A DNA stretch of 13,589 bases from Candidatus Bathyarchaeota archaeon (GTDB taxonomy: Archaea > Thermoproteota > Bathyarchaeia > 40CM-2-53-6). A program made the translations under genes and the position numbers. Positions 1 through 6,533 of the stretch are shown piece after piece. Within the stretch, counting starts at the first letter, position 1, and each line of letters starts with the position of its first letter. The notes under the pieces were generated by a model, which saw nothing but the letters and a program-made list of their open reading frames with translations, did not search any database and had not been told where the DNA came from. Location: the NCBI GenBank assembly GCA_005884605.1, contig VBBE01000072.1:1-13589 (forward strand), in the 5' to 3' direction.

Positions 1-1
1 C

Positions 2-643
2 TCCTCTCGCTGGTACAGTCGCAGGCACGACAAGCGGGTGCATCAAGTTCTCATCAGCAACAATTCTACCGAGTTCATCGATGACGTGGCTGAATGCTAC
101 ACAAGTGTCTTTGGAAGAGCCCCGCCTACGATTCACATCGGTGATAAGAGATCGGGAACTTGGAGGGCTGGAACCCAGCGCAAACACGTATACGACTTTC
201 TCAACGACTCCCTGGGATGCGGTCATCGAGCTTCCCACAAACGGATACCCAGTGCCATTCTATCGGCCCCAAGGCCAATCCGAGGAGCGTTCTTCAAAGC
301 ATACTACGATGGAGACGGATTTTCGCAGAACGCTCGGTACAAGACAAAACAATACTGCATGACCACCATCAGCCCCGGGCTCCGCGATGATCTCATTTTC
401 TTGTGTCGTACCCTCTACCCCGACCGGTCACCATCACTCACACCCTCAGGAGTTGGAGGAAAGGCCCACCAAGTCTACCTCTCCACCTTCGTTAGAAGTC
501 AGACAGCTTCGATAAACGATACCGACTGTGTGAAGATTACAGAGATAGAACAGGTTGAACCTACGGAAGAGTGGGTCTACGACATTGACGTAGAAGGGTC
601 CGACAACTTCGTAGACGCCTGCGGGCTCTTACTCCTCCACAAC
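2..643 (+). other. Intein, C-terminal part, with LAGLIDADG endonuclease domain (in atpB)
   Basis: This in-frame insertion carries intein signatures. A KRIPSAIL stretch is followed at 284-322 by [13 protein letters not shown], which reads as the second LAGLIDADG motif of a DOD-type homing endonuclease; its metal-binding Asp (GAC at 314-316) is present. The splicing block starting at 575 ([12 protein letters not shown]) and the terminal LLLLHN give the penultimate His (638-640) and final Asn (641-643) needed for Asn cyclisation. The +1 extein residue is Thr (644-646), an accepted nucleophile. The insertion lies just before [12 protein letters not shown], which in this family normally follows a GYPGYMY-like stretch. 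The N-terminal splicing block and first LAGLIDADG motif lie upstream, so activity cannot be fully judged, but nothing visible is degraded. Confidence 0.92.
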
Positions 644-1198
644 ACCGATCTTTCTACAATCTATGAGCGAGCGGGAAGACTTCACGGTAGCAAAGGCTCG
701 ATTACGCAAATGCCGATTCTGACAATGCCGGGAGATGACGTCACTCATCCGATCCCCGATCTCACCGGTTACATTACAGAGGGACAGATCTACATTGATC
801 GAGGATTACACCGGAAAGGAATCTACCCGCCAATTGACCCCGCGCCCTCTCTCTCGCGATTGATGAAGGAAGGAATTGGAAAGGGTCGGACACGAGATGA
901 TCACCGTGAAGTCTCGGACCAGCTGTACTATGCGTATGCGGAGGGACGAAGCTTCCGCGACCTCGTCGCCGTCATCGGTGAAGAAGCTCTCTCAGCCCGA
1001 GACAAGCTCTACCTAGGCTTCGCGGACAATTTCGAGAAGAAGTTCATCAACCAAGGACTCTACGAGAATCGCGACATCGACGCTACACTCGACCTCGGCT
1101 GGAACCTGCTCAGCGTCTTGCCTGAGAGCGAGTTGAAGCGTATCGATCCGGCTACGATCAAGAAGTATCATCCGAAATATCGTGGGAAGACCTCGTAG
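2..1198 (+). CDS. atpB: A/V-type ATP synthase subunit B, 5'-truncated, with intein
   Basis: The reading frame is open from base 2, so the gene begins upstream of the window and the first possible start (GTG at 38) is not a real start. Bases 2-643 encode the C-terminal part of an intein. From 644 the frame gives 184 residues of the regulatory, non-catalytic B subunit of the archaeal rotary ATP synthase: [12 protein letters not shown], then [52 protein letters not shown], and the C-terminal helical region with VGEEALS and [10 protein letters not shown] subunits are usually about 460 residues, so roughly 280 N-extein residues lie outside the window. After splicing, B would alternate with A in the A3B3 head. 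The TAG stop overlaps the GTG of atpD, the usual archaeal B-D order, so the two are probably co-translated. Identity is near certain; only the N-terminus is unseen. Confidence 0.95.
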   Translation, partial: SSRWYSRRHDKRVHQVLISNNSTEFIDDVAECYTSVFGRAPPTIHIGDKRSGTWRAGTQRKHVYDFLNDSLGCGHRASHKRIPSAILSAPRPIRGAFFKAYYDGDGFSQNARYKTKQYCMTTISPGLRDDLIFLCRTLYPDRSPSLTPSGVGGKAHQVYLSTFVRSQTASINDTDCVKITEIEQVEPTEEWVYDIDVEGSDNFVDACGLLLLHNTDLSTIYERAGRLHGSKGSITQMPILTMPGDDVTHPIPDLTGYITEGQIYIDRGLHRKGIYPPIDPAPSLSRLMKEGIGKGRTRDDHREVSDQLYYAYAEGRSFRDLVAVIGEEALSARDKLYLGFADNFEKKFINQGLYENRDIDATLDLGWNLLSVLPESELKRIDPATIKKYHPKYRGKTS

Positions 1199-1866
1199 TG
1201 TCAGAGATCGTCGCTGGCGCTCGTCCAACCCGGATGGAGCTTATCGCCCTCCGGCGACGACGACGTATCGCACAACGGGGAGGAGACCTATTACGGGAAA
1301 AATTGGACGCGTTGATGATCGAGTTCTTCCAGTTCGCCCGCGAAATCACCGCTCTACGCCAAAAGACACAGGATCTATTGTTCCAGGCTTACGAGAAATT
1401 CACTGAGGCCCAGATGCTCATGGGCTTCACGAGAGTCGAAGAAACCTCTCTAACGGTCCAAGACAGGTTTGACGTGGACGCATCGACTCGAAACGTCATC
1501 GGTGTATCCATACCCTACGTCTCAGTGAAACTGAAGGCCCTAGAGGGATTCCCGTATTCGATGATCGGAAGTAGCGCCAAACTCGATGAAGCAGTCGCAC
1601 TGATGACGGAGGCTGTCAAGAACGTTGTCGAGCTGTCAGCGGCCGAAGCCGCCATTCGCAGATTAGCTGAGGCAATTTCCGCCACCAAAAGACGAGTCAA
1701 CAGCCTGGAAAACATTGTCGTCCCGAGAATCGAGAACACAATCCGGTACATCGAGATGAGTTTGCAGGAGAGATCTAGAGAAGATTTCTTCCGGTTGAAA
1801 CGTATCAAGACACGTCTGGAAGAGGAAGAAGAGGAAACCGTGAGGATCCCGCAGATCTCAAGCTAA
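1198..1866 (+). CDS. atpD: A/V-type ATP synthase subunit D
   Basis: This 222-residue protein matches subunit D, the central-stalk shaft that couples rotation of the membrane ring to the A3B3 head. Seen: an N-terminal PTRMELIALRRRRRIAQRGGDLLREKLDAL segment (family: PTR..L..L+.RL..A.+G..LLK.K.D.L), a less conserved middle, and a C-terminal helix with RRVNSLENIVVPRIENTIRYIEMSL and DFFRLKRIKTRLEEEE. The two long helices form the antiparallel coiled coil of the shaft. Length is normal for the family. The GTG start overlaps the atpB stop (TAGTG), indicating translational coupling. The gene is the last of the operon on this strand; a 38-bp gap separates it from a convergent gene, and I see no clear T-rich terminator there. 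Confidence 0.95.
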   Translation: MSEIVAGARPTRMELIALRRRRRIAQRGGDLLREKLDALMIEFFQFAREITALRQKTQDLLFQAYEKFTEAQMLMGFTRVEETSLTVQDRFDVDASTRNVIGVSIPYVSVKLKALEGFPYSMIGSSAKLDEAVALMTEAVKNVVELSAAEAAIRRLAEAISATKRRVNSLENIVVPRIENTIRYIEMSLQERSREDFFRLKRIKTRLEEEEEETVRIPQISS

Positions 1867-1904
1867 GACCTAGATTTGTCATGTTGAGAACTTCCGGCAT
1901 AGGC

Positions 1905-2240
1905 CTACTGGGGTCCTAGGATAACGAAACTGAACAGGAAAAACGACCCAATTATTGCAAAGAGTGACGCTATGAATACAAAGAAGGCAAGCACCCCTCT
2001 CGGTTCGAGGTTCATAGGAGCGGAGAGTACTACTAGTCCGCCGATGATAACGAGGAGTCCGTATGCCATGCCTACCATAGTGAAAAACAAGAAAGCAAGT
2101 TGAGAGTTATAGTCCACCGGCCCCAGATTCACAACAAGGGCCAGATAAGCCAGGCTGGAAATGAGCAACATTCCACTAATCACCCCGAATATGGAGAAGA
2201 CCTTCAGCGGCGTATCGATTCCCGATCTCGCAAAGTGCAT
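1905..2240 (-). CDS. Small hypothetical membrane protein, three predicted TM segments
   Basis: I do not recognise this 111-residue protein. It has a short N-terminal segment with one or two basic residues (MHFARSG...LK) and three long hydrophobic stretches at about residues 14-37, 48-72 and 83-108, joined by short loops (NLGPVDYNSQ and SAPMNLEPRG), ending just after the third segment. It would be an integral membrane protein with almost no soluble part. The ATG at 2240 is preceded, about 46 bp upstream on the same strand, by a GAAATATC box that could be its promoter. It lies downstream of the broken SRPBCC gene with a 95-bp gap and converges on atpD. The gene reality rests on the open frame and consistent membrane-protein composition; no function can be assigned. 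Confidence 0.7.
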   Translation of the reverse strand: MHFARSGIDTPLKVFSIFGVISGMLLISSLAYLALVVNLGPVDYNSQLAFLFFTMVGMAYGLLVIIGGLVVLSAPMNLEPRGVLAFFVFIASLFAIIGSFFLFSFVILGPQ

Positions 2241-2282
2241 GCGTCAAGAAGCTCCAGAGACCAGGATCTCTCCCCGCCTCAT

Positions 2283-2290
2283 GATATTTC
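2283..2290 (-). promoter_or_regulatory. Candidate TATA box for the small membrane protein
   Basis: On the minus strand this reads GAAATATC, centred about 46 bp before the ATG at 2240. A start of transcription about 25 bp downstream would leave a leader of around 20 nt. Inferred from position and AT content only. Confidence 0.3.
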
Positions 2291-2335
2291 CCTAGCTAGG
2301 CTTAACTTCTTGTCGATGGCGGAGGATGGGAGATC

Positions 2336-2885
2336 CTAGTAAGCTCGCTCGGCCCGCTCCTTCAGAGCGCGATTCATCTCCTCGAAGCCCCGCTTCGTAT
2401 CTCTATCGAGACTCTTCGCCATGAATGGAACAAGCAAGCCCGTAAACCTCTCGTGTTGAACGAAACGGACGCCCTTTTCGTCTAAGGCTTCTATGGTAAA
2501 GCAGTGTTCGCCGTTGAACAATCCCGGTATCCAGAGTTTTCCGAGCCAACACATCTCGCGATTGGTCTCGACACTGACCAACGCCCTTTTCGTCTAAGGC
2601 TTCTATGGTAAAGCAGTGTTCGCCGTTGAACAATCCCGGTATCCAGAGTTTTCCGAGCCAACACATCTCGCGATTGGTCTCGACACTGACCATCTTGGGC
2701 TTGAAAGTCATCGCTCTTCCCCCAGGAGGCTCAATCCGGACCTCAAGCTTCGCCCCCGTCCTCGGCTCGCCGCTCATTTTTTTGATGAAAGGGTTCCATT
2801 CTGGGAATTTGGTAAAGTCAGTTAGCACTTGCCAGACCCGATCTGCGGGGGCCTCAATCACGATTTCAGATGAAACCTCCTTCAT
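2336..2885 (-). pseudogene. SRPBCC-family (polyketide cyclase/START-like) gene disrupted by a 112-bp tandem duplication
   Basis: From ATG 2885 the frame gives a clear SRPBCC start: EIVIEAPADRVWQVLTDF, FPEWNPFI, then a hydrophobic-ligand-fold pattern with CWLGKLWIPGLFNGEHCF. After ALDEKGV the frame changes to unrelated sequence because a 112-bp segment (2469-2580) is repeated exactly at 2581-2692, and 112 is not a multiple of three. The family-like C-terminus, RFVQHERFTGLLVPF followed by a final amphipathic helix (GFEEMNRALKERAE), is intact in the other frame to the TAG at 2336. Removing one copy restores a 145-residue protein, the usual size of this family. SRPBCC proteins bind hydrophobic ligands in a deep cavity; the ligand here is unknown. 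As it stands the product would be 160 residues with a nonsense C-terminal third. It is either a real recent lesion or an assembly artefact. Confidence 0.88.
2469..2692. repeat. Perfect tandem direct repeat, 2 x 112 bp
   Basis: Copy 1 spans 2469-2580 and copy 2 spans 2581-2692. By eye the two copies are identical over all 112 bases and directly abut; identity stops immediately outside (2468 versus 2580 at the left, 2581 versus 2693 at the right), so no extra microhomology remains at the junction. The repeat lies wholly inside the SRPBCC gene and breaks its frame. Confidence 0.95.
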
Positions 2886-2962
2886 GGCTCGGTTGCTCTA
2901 AGAGGGGTGAGTTGAGCTGAAATGTGTTTCGGAAGGAAGCACTCAGCGAGCTCATCCGATGG

Positions 2963-4228
2963 CTATAGTAGATCCCAGCCCTTCTTCTTGACGTACCTCA
3001 GCCAGAATCCCGCGATCAGCGAAGTAACGATTGCCGTTAGAACGAGCGCGACGAAGAATGTTTCCGATATCAGTCCGAGGTCAAAGGCGACGGTAGCGAG
3101 CACTATTCCAGGTCCGCCTCTAGCGTTTAGGGCGATTGCAAGGTTGAGACTTGGCAGTCTCTTCTGCTTGATCAACCTGCCCACCACTAAGGCGCCTCCG
3201 CCTTTGAGAGCGGTTGAGAAGACCAGGAACCCGAGAAAGAAGAGAATGTCAAAGGAGTGAATCAAGTCGAGTTTCAATCCGACGACGGCAAAATAGACAG
3301 GAGTGAACACGGCCAGGGATATCGACTTGACCTGCGACTTCGCGAGGGCGAAGACCTCTTCCGGCATCATTCCAATCGCAACACCAGCTAGAAACGCCCC
3401 GAAGACGATGTTCACGTTGAGAAGACTCGCCAACGCAACCATCGAGAAGCAGAGAAAGAGAGCGTATCTCAACGGGTGATACTTGATCAGAACGTCAAAC
3501 CTCGACCTTATCGTATAATGTATCAACCTGGGCAGACCCAGCAGAGCCGCACCGAAGAACGCGACCGTCACAAAGGCAGTATAGCCAATCAGGGACAGTG
3601 ATGCAGAGGCTGAAGCTCCGACCCCTGTTGCGATGGCTAGCGCCCCGAACTGTATGACATCCTCCACTGTGGCAATCGCCAGAACAATCTTGGCAAATCG
3701 TGTATTCATGATCTTCAAGTCGATGAAGATCTTCGAGATCACGGGTATCGACGTGACTGAGACACCAATGCCCACGATGATAGCAAGCGAGAGCAGGTTC
3801 CCGTTTGGCCCCGAGAACGGCGAGAAATTGTAGACGAAGGGAACAGCCATTCCAATAACGAATGGAACAAAAGTAGCGCCAACCAAGAACGAGGTGGCGA
3901 TCTTACGATCCTCTTTCGAGAAGGCCCTCTGGATCTCGAACCCTGATATGAACATAAGAAGAATCAGCCCGATGTAAGAAATTACAGAAATCAGTGCGCC
4001 TTCCGAGGGAAAAGCGCCGAAGACCCAGTTCTCAGCATCAGGAGCAAGTAACCCAAAGAAGGTTGGGCCGAGAACTAGCCCGCCGAAGATCTCTCCGATC
4101 ACGCGTGGAAGCTTTACCTCGTAGAACAAGAACCCGAAAGAATGCGCAGTGAAGAGAAGAAGGACCATGGCGAAGAAAAACCGGGTCAGCTCTAGACTCG
4201 AGAGGGTGAATGTGCTGACGAGACTCAT
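2963..4228 (-). CDS. Cation/proton antiporter, CPA2 (Kef/NapA-like) family
   Basis: This 421-residue polytopic membrane protein (about 12-13 hydrophobic segments) is an antiporter exchanging protons for a monovalent cation. Family marks: PRVIGEIFGGLVLGP at residues 41-55, GVSVTSIPVISKIF at 155-168, the ion-site motif ATVEDV at 186-191, GAFLAGVAIG at 277-286, YFAVVGLKLDL at 312-322 and NARGGPGIVLA at 368-378. The ion-binding helix carries Glu189-Asp190 where electrogenic members have Asp-Asp; other CPA2 proteins have variants such as Gln-Asp. The Asp thought to be essential is kept. There is no C-terminal TrkA-N/RCK domain, so it is a bare transport domain. The ATG at 4228 lies 13 bp after the stop of the upstream gene, suggesting co-transcription. 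Whether the cation is Na+ or K+ cannot be told. Confidence 0.9.
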   Translation of the reverse strand: MSLVSTFTLSSLELTRFFFAMVLLLFTAHSFGFLFYEVKLPRVIGEIFGGLVLGPTFFGLLAPDAENWVFGAFPSEGALISVISYIGLILLMFISGFEIQRAFSKEDRKIATSFLVGATFVPFVIGMAVPFVYNFSPFSGPNGNLLSLAIIVGIGVSVTSIPVISKIFIDLKIMNTRFAKIVLAIATVEDVIQFGALAIATGVGASASASLSLIGYTAFVTVAFFGAALLGLPRLIHYTIRSRFDVLIKYHPLRYALFLCFSMVALASLLNVNIVFGAFLAGVAIGMMPEEVFALAKSQVKSISLAVFTPVYFAVVGLKLDLIHSFDILFFLGFLVFSTALKGGGALVVGRLIKQKRLPSLNLAIALNARGGPGIVLATVAFDLGLISETFFVALVLTAIVTSLIAGFWLRYVKKKGWDLL

Positions 4229-4241
4229 TGGAGTCTCGGCT

Positions 4242-4625
4242 CTACATCGAGAATTCTCTAGGGTCGACTGAGAGGTTGACTTCTTTCAGAAAAGACGGCG
4301 AGTCGGGGGATTGACCGTTCACCGCGAATACCGCGTGGAGATGAATCTTGAAACGTACAGCCTTGGTTTCGCCACGGAAGTCCATTCGAACTTCCCCAGG
4401 TTTTCCTATGTTTGTCTTCTCGTGGGCTAGCTTCAGCATAGGGTCGCGTCGAGGGAACCAGTCTAGGACCGTCTGCCGGAGAGTGTCAGATGCTGAGTTT
4501 ATCGGGATGCCTTTGTGATTCTGACTGAATTCTTCCATCAAGGCCTTGCGGGATTCCTTCGTCACGTTCTCAATATACGTGTAGGTCCTCTGGAGCACCT
4601 GGCTCCCCTTCAGCATGTCAGTCAT
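4242..4625 (-). CDS. Hypothetical protein upstream of the antiporter
   Basis: I do not recognise this protein. The ATG at 4625 gives 127 residues (MTDMLKGSQVLQ...); an in-frame TTG at 4643 would add six. The N-terminal half looks helical and charged (ESRKALMEEFSQNHKG, ASDTLRQTVLDWFPRRDP). The C-terminal half looks like beta strands (VRMDFRGETKAVRFKIHLHAVFAV, EVNLSVDPREF). There are no membrane segments, cysteines or obvious catalytic motifs, so it is probably a soluble cytoplasmic alpha/beta protein. Its stop is 13 bp before the antiporter start, so the two probably share a transcript, and a link to antiporter function is possible but only by position. A CTTATAC box lies about 60 bp upstream. 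Confidence 0.65.
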   Translation of the reverse strand: MTDMLKGSQVLQRTYTYIENVTKESRKALMEEFSQNHKGIPINSASDTLRQTVLDWFPRRDPMLKLAHEKTNIGKPGEVRMDFRGETKAVRFKIHLHAVFAVNGQSPDSPSFLKEVNLSVDPREFSM

Positions 4626-4680
4626 ACTTTGCGATCGCCTCAATGCCTAAGACTTGGCTGGCTTTCGGTGTTCTTCGTTC

Positions 4681-4687
4681 GTATAAG
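4681..4687 (-). promoter_or_regulatory. Candidate TATA box for the hypothetical-antiporter pair
   Basis: The minus strand reads CTTATAC here, about 40 bp before the alternative TTG start (4643) and 60 bp before the ATG at 4625. It sits in the 93-bp gap behind the zinc-ribbon gene. If used, the TTG start would have a short leader, which is the main argument for that start. Position-based inference. Confidence 0.3.
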
Positions 4688-4736
4688 AACTGAAGGGTCT
4701 TTGGCGAATCTCGATGATGTGAGAATGCAGTTGCGC

Positions 4737-5114
4737 TTAGTGTACGGCTCCCCATTCGTTGCCACATGTGTCGCAGCGGTATAGCTTCGCCTTCCCACTG
4801 CGCTGCTCTCTTGCTGACAGTTCGATATTCGTGGACCCGCATTTCGGACAGACAGTGTGATAGAGGTTCGTCTTCAGCGTGTCTACAATATAGCACGATT
4901 TTGAGTGGTCGTTCCAGAACATGCACAGGTCTCGCACACAAACAGATGCCATCAGAGGGCAAATCATCTGGTTGAACTTGCTCGTGGCGGACCGAAGGAT
5001 TCGGCGAAAAGTAGGGTCCCGCATGTCAAGGAAAGGTTCTATCCTCGCATCATCCGGAGGGTCCTGTTCACGTTCCTCTCTTGCTTCGCTGTCTGACCCT
5101 TCATCTTCGGCCAT
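4737..5114 (-). CDS. Cysteine-rich protein with C-terminal zinc ribbon
   Basis: This 125-residue protein is unrecognised as a whole but has a clear plan. Residues 1-24 are acidic and probably disordered (MAEDEGSDSEAREEREQDPP). Residues 52-74 hold a four-cysteine block C-x6-C-x4-C-x9-C (ICPLMASVCVRDLCMFW...SCYIV), which could bind zinc or an iron-sulfur cluster. Residues 89-117 form a zinc ribbon of the TFIIS/TFIIB type, CPKCG...YRCDTCGNEW. Such ribbons are common in transcription, translation and RNA-processing proteins, so a nucleic-acid or protein adaptor role is possible. The ATG at 5114 is preceded by GGAAGGTCA, a weak ribosome-binding-like stretch that is very close to the start. The gene is divergent from the ThyX pair and leads the minus-strand group. 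Confidence 0.75.
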   Translation of the reverse strand: MAEDEGSDSEAREEREQDPPDDARIEPFLDMRDPTFRRILRSATSKFNQMICPLMASVCVRDLCMFWNDHSKSCYIVDTLKTNLYHTVCPKCGSTNIELSAREQRSGKAKLYRCDTCGNEWGAVH

Positions 5115-5190
5115 TGACCTTCCGTCTCCCCTAATCGTCCGTTCTCGTTATGGACAAACCGCGTAGCTAAGGATACTGTCCCTCTCAAAA

Positions 5191-5203
5191 CCGGCAACCG
5201 GTC
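5191..5203. promoter_or_regulatory. Short perfect inverted repeat in a divergent intergenic region
   Basis: ACCGG and CCGGT flank a CAA spacer in the 207-bp gap between the zinc-ribbon gene (-) and the ThyX pair (+). It lies about 70 bp upstream of the ThyX TATA-like box. It could be an operator, but five-base arms can arise by chance. Confidence 0.2.
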
Positions 5204-5273
5204 ACAGAGGTGCGCGTTGAGTCAAATTTTCTCTTCTCTGAACAGCGAGGATTACAAGACTGGGGCGGTAGTT

Positions 5274-5281
5274 CTTTTATC
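5274..5281 (+). promoter_or_regulatory. Candidate TATA box for the ThyX pair
   Basis: The plus strand reads CTTTTATC, centred about 44 bp before the ATG at 5322, in a T-rich surround. Initiation about 25 bp downstream would give a leader of roughly 15-20 nt. A similar ATTTTTATC box precedes the secreted-protein gene at 12280. Confidence 0.4.
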
Positions 5282-5321
5282 GGGGCGGAACATCTACTCT
5301 TCTTGAGAAGGATTTCTCGTC

Positions 5322-5780
5322 ATGCGTGTTCGCCTTGTTGGCTATGAGCCTGACCTCGAAAGGGTCTGCGCCGCAGCGATGCGATCATGCTATTCTCCCC
5401 ATCCGGGATATGAGCTGTTCACGCATACCTCTCAAGACAAGGTGTTGGACGGGGAAAAAATCTTCGATACCGAGCGAATAGGTGGACTATTGAAACGTGC
5501 CCTTGAGCTGGGACACTACGATATTCTCGAACACAATAGCATAACCTGGCTGGTAGAAGCTGATGAGAAGGAGATCCTCTTCCTCATGGAATCATCGAAG
5601 TTCTTCGAGACAAGCCAGATCGACGAACACCGATGGCTCATCACAACAAACCTACGAGTACTGGTCGAGCTAGCGCGGGGCACCAACGACCTATCATTGA
5701 CGAAAGACCTTGTCGCGACCTTGAACGAGGCAGCTCCAATCATCGCATCAGCACTCGCAATCCCAACTATGAAAAGCTAG
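5322..5780 (+). CDS. ThyX-family protein lacking the RHRx7S motif (putative partner subunit)
   Basis: This 152-residue protein begins like a flavin-dependent thymidylate synthase: VRLVGYEPDLERVCAAAMRSCY, then a helix leading to GHYDILEHNSITWLVEAD. GHxxxxEH at residues 64-71 corresponds to the segment of T. maritima ThyX holding His53 beside the flavin. Where the family continues with an RHRx7S motif, this protein has a shorter unrelated stretch (SSKFFETSQIDEH), then resumes with RWLITTNLRVLVELARG, like the TxNARxLxxFLxLR region of ThyX. It ends after one more helix. At 152 residues it is well short of the usual 220-260, and the NADPH/dUMP-binding middle is missing. The next gene, 8 bp downstream, has the RHRx7S motif but an altered GHxxxxEH. 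I infer a structural or co-catalytic partner of that protein; a decaying duplicate is the alternative. Confidence 0.8.
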   Translation: MRVRLVGYEPDLERVCAAAMRSCYSPHPGYELFTHTSQDKVLDGEKIFDTERIGGLLKRALELGHYDILEHNSITWLVEADEKEILFLMESSKFFETSQIDEHRWLITTNLRVLVELARGTNDLSLTKDLVATLNEAAPIIASALAIPTMKS

Positions 5781-5788
5781 GATGAGAA

Positions 5789-6517
5789 TTGGCAAGCAAA
5801 GCAATCTTGTTCAGCTACACCAACTATCCCGAGCTAACCAGGAACTTGGAAAAAGCTGGAGTGAAGATGGGAAGAGAGAGTATGCTCCGACATGGGAGCC
5901 TCACGTTTGACCTTCAGGGAATAAGCCGAGCAGCCAGTCATCAGATTGTAAGACATAGAATCGCCTCCTTCAGTCAGCAATCACAACGTTATGTGCGGGT
6001 CACGCGAAGCTATGGATACTTGAAACCGCCCGGAATACCCCAAGACCTCAAAATCCCAGTCGAGATACAGGGACACAGGCTGGACCTAAACTTTACAGAC
6101 GTAATGGACTTGACTCGTCAAGCCGAGGAGGGACTTGTTGCCAAGGGCATCAAGGCTGAAGATAGTCGATACCTCCGGCCAAACGCGGCGACCACGAACA
6201 TTGTCGTGAGTATGAGCCCGCGCCAGCTCATCCACTTCTTCAATCTACGCTGCGCGCCCGATGCGCAGTGGGAGATCCGGGACCTAGCCTGGTCAATGTA
6301 TGCTGCGGTCCGACTTGCGGCCCCTCAAGTCTTCGGCCGATTACCTGCCGCGGAAGAGAGCGACTACATCAAGAAACGAGTCTCCGTCGTCGACGATCTA
6401 GTTCGAAAGGGAGAAGACGAATTCTCGAAGACTCCGGCCGGAGAGCTATTCCAATTGGACCTTCAGCCATCTCTAGAGCTAGTTCATCCAGTCGAGACCT
6501 TTGTTAGGCACTACTGA
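5789..6517 (+). CDS. thyX: Flavin-dependent thymidylate synthase ThyX (RHRx7S-bearing subunit)
   Basis: ThyX makes dTMP from dUMP with methylene-tetrahydrofolate and a reduced flavin. This 242-residue protein carries the signature RHR-x7-S at residues 55-65 (RHRIASFSQQSQRY), preceded by GISRAASHQIV, and later RYLRPNAATTNIVVSM and LIHFFNLR...AQWEIRDLAW. The N-terminus is unusual: only about 27 residues precede the position of the GHxxxxEH motif, which here reads GRESMLRH (residues 28-35), replacing the flavin-site His and the Glu by Arg. About 55 residues beyond the usual core form a C-terminal tail. TTG at 5789 is the only plausible start near the stop codon upstream in frame (TGA 5783-5785); GGATGAG just before it may act as a ribosome-binding site. 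Eight bp separate it from the preceding ThyX-like gene, whose intact GHxxxxEH would complement it. Confidence 0.9.
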   Translation: MASKAILFSYTNYPELTRNLEKAGVKMGRESMLRHGSLTFDLQGISRAASHQIVRHRIASFSQQSQRYVRVTRSYGYLKPPGIPQDLKIPVEIQGHRLDLNFTDVMDLTRQAEEGLVAKGIKAEDSRYLRPNAATTNIVVSMSPRQLIHFFNLRCAPDAQWEIRDLAWSMYAAVRLAAPQVFGRLPAAEESDYIKKRVSVVDDLVRKGEDEFSKTPAGELFQLDLQPSLELVHPVETFVRHY

Positions 6518-6533
6518 GATAACATTTCGTGAA

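Noticed and set aside
2403..2885. Taking the 160-residue minus-strand frame as a normal gene
   Set aside because: Its C-terminal third is a reading of the second repeat copy in the wrong frame; the family-like C-terminus lies in the other frame.
4618..4962. Minus-strand 114-residue open frame
   Set aside because: It lies mostly over the zinc-ribbon gene in another frame, has no recognisable domain, and the zinc-ribbon frame has clear CxxC pairs.
5308..5321. GAGAA-GGAT-TTCTC hairpin just before the first ThyX start, considered as a translational control element
   Set aside because: Only five pairs with a four-base loop; too weak to claim regulation.
5789..5875. Shortened N-terminus of thyX as a simple wrong-start error
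   Set aside because: An in-frame TGA lies at 5783-5785, so no longer in-frame start exists; the shortening is real in this sequence.
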